DNA from: Micromonospora gifhornensis
GTDB lineage: Bacteria; Actinomycetota; Actinomycetes; Mycobacteriales; Micromonosporaceae
DNA length: 64,000 bases
Reading direction: 5' to 3'
NCBI RefSeq assembly: GCF_016863515.1
Contig: NZ_BOPA01000028.1
Location: forward strand, 1 to 64,000
The translations under genes and the position numbers were made by a program. Every line of letters begins with the position of its first letter. The first letter of the stretch is position 1. The notes below the pieces were generated by a model. That model was given only the letters and a program-made list of their open reading frames with translations. It was not told the DNA's origin and did not search any database. This document shows, piece after piece, positions 58,970 to 64,000 of this stretch.

Positions 58970-61444
58970 ATGAGCACCTCACTCGCCGACCACCTACGGT
59001 CGCTGCCCGACGAGTCCCTGGCCGCGCTGCTGCAACTGCGGCCCGACCTCGTCGTGCCGGTCCCCGCCGACGTCGCCGCGCTGGCCATCCGGGCCCAGTC
59101 ACGGGTTTCGGTGTCGCGCGCCCTGGACGGGCTGGACCAGTTCACCCTCCAGATCATGGATGCCGCCCGGTTGACCCGTGATCCGGTCGACGGCACCACC
59201 TCGGTCGACGGGGTCCTCGCCCTGGCCACCACCGGCCCCCACCCACCCGCGCCCACCTCCGTCCGGGCCGCCATCGACCGGCTGCGGGCGCGTTTCCTGG
59301 TGTACGGCCCCGACCATCAGTTGCAGCTCGTCGGCGGCATCGACGAGATCTCCCCGTACCCGGCGGGGCTCGGCCGACCGGCGGCGGAGCTGGACGCACG
59401 CACGGCCGCACTCTGCGCGGACCCGGCGAAGCTGCGCCGGACCCTGCTTGCCGCACCGCCGTCGGCGCGGGCGATCCTGGACCGACTGGCGGCCGGGCCA
59501 CCGGTCGGCAGCGTGCCGCCCGGCGCGTTGCAGGCCCCGGCGACCGGCAGCGACGACGATCTGCCTCCCGACGAGACAAACGGTGGGGCACCCACCGGTT
59601 CTCCGGTGCGCTGGCTGGTCGACCACCGACTGCTGGTGCGGGTCGCCGGCGGTAAGGGCGGCACCAGCGGCATGGTCGAGCTGCCCCGGGAGATCGGGTT
59701 GCTGCTGCGCCGCGACACCGGCCCGCTGGGACCGCTGAGCGCCGGCCCGCCGCCGGTGGCCAGCACGCCACGCGAACCGAAGGCCGTCGACTCCGCCGGG
59801 GCCGGGCAGACCATGGAGGTGGTACGCCACACCGAGGCGCTGCTGGAGCAGTTGGCCGCCGAACCGGCGCCGGTGCTGCGTTCCGGCGGCATCGGCGTCC
59901 GTGATCTGCGGCGACTGGCCCGCGTCACCGGGCTTGACGAACCGACGGCGGCGCTGCTGCTGGAGGTGGCGTACGCGGCCGGTCTGGCCGGCGAGATGGA
60001 ACTGTCCGCAAGCGCCGGCCGGTACGGCGCGGACCAGCAGGTGCTGCCCACCGCCGGATACGAGTTGTGGCGGGCCGGTTCGCTGGCCCAACGCTGGGAG
60101 CAGTTGGCCCGCGCCTGGCTGACCATGACCCGCCAGGTGGGGCTCATCGGCCAGCGCGACGACCGGGACCGGCCGATCACGGTGTTCTCCGCCGAGGCGG
60201 AACGGGCCGGTGCGCCGGCCGCCCGACGGGCGGTACTCGGCGTGCTCGCCGACCTGGAACCGGCCGCCGCACCCACCGTCGACGAGGTGCTGGCGCTGCT
60301 CGACTGGCGGGCCCCGCGCCGCAGCCGGGGCCGGGAGGCCGCCCACCGGGAGGTGCTCGCCGAGGCGGCCACGCTGGGCGTGACCGGGCTGGGGGCGCTC
60401 ACCTCGTACGGGCGGCTGCTGGTGGCCGAGGCGACCGCGGCCGAGGAGCGGGACAGCGACGACCCGCTCGGCTTGCGTAACGAGAGCGAGGACGCCGGTG
60501 GCACCGCGGTACGGGTGCTGGACGGCCTGCTGCCCGCCCCGGTGGATCACTTCCTGGTGCAGGCGGACCTGACCGTGGTGGTTCCCGGGCCGGCGGAGCC
60601 GGCGCTCGCCGCCGAACTGGACGCGATAGCCGAACCCGAGTCCGCCGGTGGGGCCAGCGTGTACCGGGTGACCTCGGGCAGTGTGCGTCGGGCGTTGGAC
60701 GCCGGCTACTCGGCCGACGACCTGCACGAGCTGTTCCGTCGCCGCTCCCGCACCCCGATCCCGCAGGGGTTGACGTACCTGGTCGACGACGTGGCCCGCC
60801 GGCACGGTGGGCTGCGGGTCGGTTCGGCCGGGGCGTACCTGCGCAGCGACGACGAGGCGTTGCTGACCGAGTTGCTTGCCGACCGGCGGGTCGAGGAGTT
60901 GACGCTGCGTCGACTCGCGCCGACGGTGCTCGTCACCCCGTACCAGAGCGGCCGCATGTTGGCGGTGCTGCGGGAGGCCGGCTACGCGCCGGTCGCCGAG
61001 GACGCCACCGGCACGGCCGTACTGACCCGGGCCAGGGCCCGACGGGCCGCCGCGCGGGTGTCGGTGGCGACCCGGGCGATCGACCCGCTCACCACCGCGC
61101 GCCTGCCGCTGCCCCGCCTGCTCGGGGTGGTCGAGCAGATCCGCCGGGGCGATGCCACGGCCCGGGCGGCCCGGCGGGCTCCCGCAGCGGTACGCGGATC
61201 CGCAGCCTCGACCGGTCCGGCCCCCGCACACAGTCACGCCGACGCCCTGGCCGTGCTGCAACAGGCGATCCGCGACAAGGCGCTGGTCTGGGTCGGCTAC
61301 GTCGACGCGCACGGGGCGACCGCGTCCCGGCTGGTCCGCCCGGTCTCCCTCGGCGCCGGCTACCTGCGTGCCGAGGACGAGCGGACGGAGATGCTCCACA
61401 CCTTCGCGCTGCACCGGATCACTGCGGCAGTGCTGGAGAAGTGA
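58970..61444 (+). CDS. helicase-associated protein with Helicase_C_3-like and WYL-like domains
   Basis: An 824-residue protein found beside bacterial XPB genes. The N-terminal half (LADHLRSLPDESLAALLQLRPDLVVPVPADVAALAIRAQSRVSVSRALDGLDQFTLQIMDAARL) and the middle PAPVDHFLVQADLTVVVPGPAEPALAAELDAIAEPESAGGASVYRVT match the XPB/Ssl2-like Helicase_C_3 family. The last 65 residues (IRDKALVWVGYVDAHGATASRLVRPVSLGAGYLRAEDERTEMLHTFALHRITAA) look like a WYL ligand- or nucleic-acid-sensing domain. No helicase motifs of its own. Probably a partner or regulator of the XPB helicase (inference). Confidence 0.87.
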   Translation: MSTSLADHLRSLPDESLAALLQLRPDLVVPVPADVAALAIRAQSRVSVSRALDGLDQFTLQIMDAARLTRDPVDGTTSVDGVLALATTGPHPPAPTSVRAAIDRLRARFLVYGPDHQLQLVGGIDEISPYPAGLGRPAAELDARTAALCADPAKLRRTLLAAPPSARAILDRLAAGPPVGSVPPGALQAPATGSDDDLPPDETNGGAPTGSPVRWLVDHRLLVRVAGGKGGTSGMVELPREIGLLLRRDTGPLGPLSAGPPPVASTPREPKAVDSAGAGQTMEVVRHTEALLEQLAAEPAPVLRSGGIGVRDLRRLARVTGLDEPTAALLLEVAYAAGLAGEMELSASAGRYGADQQVLPTAGYELWRAGSLAQRWEQLARAWLTMTRQVGLIGQRDDRDRPITVFSAEAERAGAPAARRAVLGVLADLEPAAAPTVDEVLALLDWRAPRRSRGREAAHREVLAEAATLGVTGLGALTSYGRLLVAEATAAEERDSDDPLGLRNESEDAGGTAVRVLDGLLPAPVDHFLVQADLTVVVPGPAEPALAAELDAIAEPESAGGASVYRVTSGSVRRALDAGYSADDLHELFRRRSRTPIPQGLTYLVDDVARRHGGLRVGSAGAYLRSDDEALLTELLADRRVEELTLRRLAPTVLVTPYQSGRMLAVLREAGYAPVAEDATGTAVLTRARARRAAARVSVATRAIDPLTTARLPLPRLLGVVEQIRRGDATARAARRAPAAVRGSAASTGPAPAHSHADALAVLQQAIRDKALVWVGYVDAHGATASRLVRPVSLGAGYLRAEDERTEMLHTFALHRITAAVLEK

Positions 61445-61459
61445 CCTCCGGGGCGCCGG

Positions 61460-61699
61460 TCAGCGCCGGCTGCGGCGCACCGAACCGATGATCGCCACGA
61501 TCAGCAGCAGGGCGAAGCCGGTGCCGGCGGCTTCGCCTACCGAATCGATGAAACCCTGCTGGAGCACGAGCCAGCCGAACAGGAACCAGCCGAACAGCAG
61601 CGCCCCGACGACCGCGTACGCCACCACTGTCGCGGTGGAGACGGGTTCCGCGGACTCGGCCTTGTCGCGTTCAAGGATCAGTTCCTGGTCAACGGACAT
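61460..61699 (-). CDS. small membrane protein, hypothetical
   Basis: A 79-residue protein with an acidic N-terminus (SVDQELILERDKAESAEPVS) and two helices (ATVVAYAVVGALLFGWFLFGWLVLQ and AAGTGFALLLIVAIIGSVRR). Start ATG 61699 with GGGGAGGG upstream. It lies between the helicase-associated and XPB genes on the other strand. Unknown function. Confidence 0.7.
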   Translation of the reverse strand: MSVDQELILERDKAESAEPVSTATVVAYAVVGALLFGWFLFGWLVLQQGFIDSVGEAAGTGFALLLIVAIIGSVRRSRR

Positions 61700-62128
61700 C
61701 TGCCCTCCCCGTACGGTCCGGCCTGTCATCCCAGAGTGTCATCCCGGGCGGCAACCGGCCAGCACCGCGCCGACCGGCCCCGGCGGCTTCTACCCGTCGA
61801 CGAGTACGCCGAATCCGGCGGAAGGTCGGCCCGGGCGTGCCGCTCGCCCCCGTTGGCTTGTCCGCGACGGCGGCAAGGGCCCCCGCTTCCTGGCCCGCCT
61901 GATCGCGGATCGAACGCGCACGCACCGCGCCGACCTGGGAGACGAGTGACCAACCGGTCACGACAGTCGTCTCCCCAGTAGCAAGACGTGGTTCCGATCG
62001 GAAAAGGTTGCAGCCCGCGTACGCATTCTTCGTGCCGGTTTCTGCGTGTAACACTGGATGGTCGCCCGGTGGCAGGTCAGGCACCTACCGTGCCGACCCG
62101 ATCGGCCGTACGGAGGAGGAGATTCGGC
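61700..62128. other. gene-free stretch upstream of the XPB helicase gene
   Basis: 429 bases with open frames only of the random high-GC type on both strands. GGAGGAGGAG (62112-62121) is the ribosome binding site of the helicase gene. I see no repeat or structured RNA here. Confidence 0.5.
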
Positions 62129-63808
62129 GTGAGCGGTGGACCCCTGATCGTCCAGTCGGACAAGACGCTGCTGCTGGAGATCGACCATCCCGACGCGCAG
62201 GTCTGCCGGATGGCCATCGCGCCCTTCGCCGAGCTGGAACGCTCCCCCGAGCACGTGCACACCTACCGGCTGACCCCGCTCGGGTTGTGGAACGCCCGCG
62301 CCGCCGGCCACGACGCCGAGGGCGTGGTGGACGCCCTGATCAAGTACTCCCGCTACCCGGTGCCGCACGCCCTGCTGGTCGACGTGGCCGAGACCATGGA
62401 CCGGTACGGCCGACTCCAACTCGCCAACGACCCGGTGCACGGGCTGGTGCTGCGCGCCCTGGACCGGATGGTGCTGATCGAGGTCGCCAAGAGCAAGAAG
62501 CTCGCCGGGATGCTCGGCGCCAAGCTCGACGACGACACCATCGCGGTGCATCCGTCCGAACGTGGCCGACTCAAGCAGGCCCTGCTCAAGCTCGGCTGGC
62601 CGGCGGAGGACCTGGCCGGGTACGTTGACGGCGAGGCGCACCCGATCGAGCTGGCCGAGTCCGGCAAGGACGGGGGCAAGCCGTTCACGCTGCGGTCGTA
62701 CCAGCGCGAGGCGGTGGAGGCATTCTGGGCCGGCGGCTCGGGCGTGGTGGTACTGCCCTGCGGCGCCGGCAAGACGCTCGTCGGTGCGGCGGCGATGGCC
62801 GAGGCGAAGGCGACCACCCTGATCCTGGTCACCAACACCGTCGCCGGTCGACAGTGGAAACGCGAGCTGATCGCCCGTACCTCGCTGACCGAGGAGGAGA
62901 TCGGCGAGTACTCCGGCGAGCGCAAGGAGATCCGGCCGGTCACCATCGCCACGTACCAGGTGCTGACCTCGCGTCGCGGCGGCGCGTTCACCCACCTGGA
63001 CCTGTTCGGGGCCCGCGACTGGGGCCTTGTCGTCTACGACGAGGTGCACCTGCTGCCCGCGCCGATCTTCCGCTTCACCGCCGACCTCCAGGCCCGCCGC
63101 CGGCTGGGCCTGACCGCCACCCTGGTCCGTGAGGACGGCCGGGAGGGCGACGTGTTCAGCCTGATCGGCCCGAAGCGTTACGACGCCCCGTGGAAGGACA
63201 TCGAGTCGCAGGGCTGGATCGCCCCGGCTCAGTGCACCGAGGTACGGGTGACCCTGACCGACGCCGAGCGGATGTCGTACGCGACCGCCGAGGCCGAGGA
63301 GCGTTACCGGATGGCGGCGACCGCCCGCACCAAACTGCCGGTGGTGAAGGCACTTGTGGACCGGCATCCGGAGGAGCAGACCCTGGTCATCGGCGCGTAC
63401 ATCGACCAGCTGCACCAACTGGGCGAATACCTGGACGCGCCGATCGTGCAGGGCTCGACGACCAACAAGGAACGCGAGCGGCTCTTCGACGCGTTCCGTT
63501 CCGGGTCGCTGCGTACCCTGGTGATCTCCAAGGTGGGGAACTTCTCCATCGACCTGCCCGAGGCGGCGGTGGCGATCCAGGTGTCCGGCACCTTCGGCTC
63601 GCGGCAGGAGGAGGCGCAACGGCTGGGACGGGTGCTGCGGCCGAAGGCCGACGGCCGGCAGGCGCACTTCTACACGGTCGTCTCCCGGGACACCATCGAC
63701 ACCGAGTACGCCGCCCACCGCCAGCGCTTCCTCGCCGAGCAGGGGTACGCGTACACAATCGTCGACGCCGACGACGTCCTCGGCCCGACGCTGCCCTCGT
63801 TCGACTGA
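62129..63808 (+). CDS. XPB/Rad25-family DNA helicase
   Basis: A 559-residue bacterial XPB (ERCC3-like) SF2 helicase. In order: N-terminal damage-recognition-like domain (about residues 1-180), Q/motif I LRSYQREAVEAFW and PCGAGKT (Lys215), motif Ia VTNTVAGRQWKRE, DEVH box (304-307), motif III LGLTATLVREDG, the RED-type motif within it, motif IV VIGAYIDQLHQLGEYL, motif V ISKVGNFSIDLPEAAVAIQVSG and motif VI EEAQRLGRVLRPK. It unwinds DNA 3' to 5' in repair. Start GTG 62129 after GGAGGAGGAG. Confidence 0.96.
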   Translation: MSGGPLIVQSDKTLLLEIDHPDAQVCRMAIAPFAELERSPEHVHTYRLTPLGLWNARAAGHDAEGVVDALIKYSRYPVPHALLVDVAETMDRYGRLQLANDPVHGLVLRALDRMVLIEVAKSKKLAGMLGAKLDDDTIAVHPSERGRLKQALLKLGWPAEDLAGYVDGEAHPIELAESGKDGGKPFTLRSYQREAVEAFWAGGSGVVVLPCGAGKTLVGAAAMAEAKATTLILVTNTVAGRQWKRELIARTSLTEEEIGEYSGERKEIRPVTIATYQVLTSRRGGAFTHLDLFGARDWGLVVYDEVHLLPAPIFRFTADLQARRRLGLTATLVREDGREGDVFSLIGPKRYDAPWKDIESQGWIAPAQCTEVRVTLTDAERMSYATAEAEERYRMAATARTKLPVVKALVDRHPEEQTLVIGAYIDQLHQLGEYLDAPIVQGSTTNKERERLFDAFRSGSLRTLVISKVGNFSIDLPEAAVAIQVSGTFGSRQEEAQRLGRVLRPKADGRQAHFYTVVSRDTIDTEYAAHRQRFLAEQGYAYTIVDADDVLGPTLPSFD

Positions 63809-63826
63809 ACGGCAGGGCTCGGCCGG

Positions 63827-64000
63827 TCAGGCGGCTCGGAGTTTGCGCAGGACATACTGGTTGAGGCTCAGGCCGTCCTCTGCGGCCTGGATGGCGAGTT
63901 CCCGGTGCAGGCTCTCCCCGACGCGCAGGTTGAACTTGCCCGAATAGCTGCGCTCCGCGAACGGCAGCGGCACCTGCTCACCCTGCTCCTGCATGTCCTC
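63827..64000 (-). CDS. HicB-family antitoxin-like protein, 5' end cut by window edge
   Basis: The last 57 residues of a minus-strand protein whose start lies beyond 64000: EDMQEQGEQVPLPFAERSYSG, then KFNLRVGESLHRELAIQAAE and DGLSLNQYVLRKLRAA. The SGKFNLRV...LHRELAIQAAEDGLSLNQYV stretch is the ribbon-helix-helix DNA-binding domain of HicB-type antitoxins, joined by a short linker to a domain outside the window. No toxin gene is visible on this side. It converges on the XPB gene with an 18-base gap. Confidence 0.85.
   Translation of the reverse strand, partial: EDMQEQGEQVPLPFAERSYSGKFNLRVGESLHRELAIQAAEDGLSLNQYVLRKLRAA

Noticed and set aside
61700-62128. Small genes upstream of the XPB helicase
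   Set aside because: Frames are Arg/Gly/Pro-rich with no domain, and overlap each other on both strands.

Overview
The window looks like chromosomal DNA of a high-GC actinomycete, most probably Micromonospora or a close relative in the Micromonosporaceae. The grounds are a strongly G+C-biased third codon position, frequent GTG starts, many 4-base ATGA/GTGA gene overlaps, actinobacterial families (SepH/DUF3071, DUF3027, DUF2530, CsoR, ECF42 sigma with a DGPF protein, bacterial XPB) and dispersed short repeats of a kind I associate with Micromonospora. No rRNA, tRNA, CRISPR array, prophage or insertion sequence was seen.

Layout. 0-2.9 kb: a secreted copper module (PCu(A)C lipoprotein, DyP peroxidase, CopC). 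2.9-6.3 kb: an ECF42-type sigma factor with its DGPF partner, a YnfA protein and a two-gene fluoride channel (CrcB pair). 6.3-9.8 kb: a sensory-rhodopsin-transducer-like protein coupled to a sugar-lactone-oxidase-like flavoprotein, then a GH15 enzyme. 9.9-13.5 kb: signalling (zinc-finger anti-sigma and ECF sigma, then two MEDS-domain genes carrying STAS and HATPase domains, then CsbD). 13.5-17.4 kb: a copper-efflux locus (CopA, His-rich protein, CopZ) divergent from CsoR, with two CsoR-type operators between them. 17.7-25.6 kb: a YibE/F membrane protein, a c-di-AMP riboswitch ahead of a secreted cell-wall protein, a carbonic anhydrase, an AI-2E family permease and smaller genes. 26-30.6 kb: sugar-phosphate genes (GH65 phosphorylase, beta-phosphoglucomutase-like, MsmK-type ATPase). 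30.8-36.6 kb: a four-gene operon for making and exporting a teichoic-acid-like polymer. 36.6-44 kb: serine dehydratase, PspC, DUF4230, nitroreductase, aldose epimerase, MFS, PdxH. 44-64 kb: a conserved actinobacterial block (citrate synthase, SerC, SepH, MarR/MFS, AzgA permease, DUF2530, DUF3027, MFS, futalosine-pathway genes, cold-shock protein, helicase-associated WYL protein, XPB helicase), ending in a cut HicB-like antitoxin gene.

How the genes work together. Copper handling appears twice: an envelope set near the left edge, and a CsoR-controlled efflux set. Stress signalling appears three times: ECF42/DGPF, ECF/anti-sigma, and the MEDS partner-switch pair. From about 44 kb onward the gene order resembles the mycobacterial region around citA, serC, cspB and ercc3 (from memory).

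The most unusual structure is non-coding. Three intergenic loci (about 23.2-23.7, 38.1-38.5 and 48.2-48.6 kb) share one architecture: a C-rich tract, a long hairpin with a GATC-N10-GGTC arm, and a G-rich tract. Two of them spill into the 3' ends of neighbouring genes and give those proteins Pro-rich tails. A second repeat family sits directly after two stop codons (29273-29330 and 45389-45448) in the same orientation relative to the gene it follows. Two perfect actinobacterial-type DnaA boxes lie between the two menaquinone genes.
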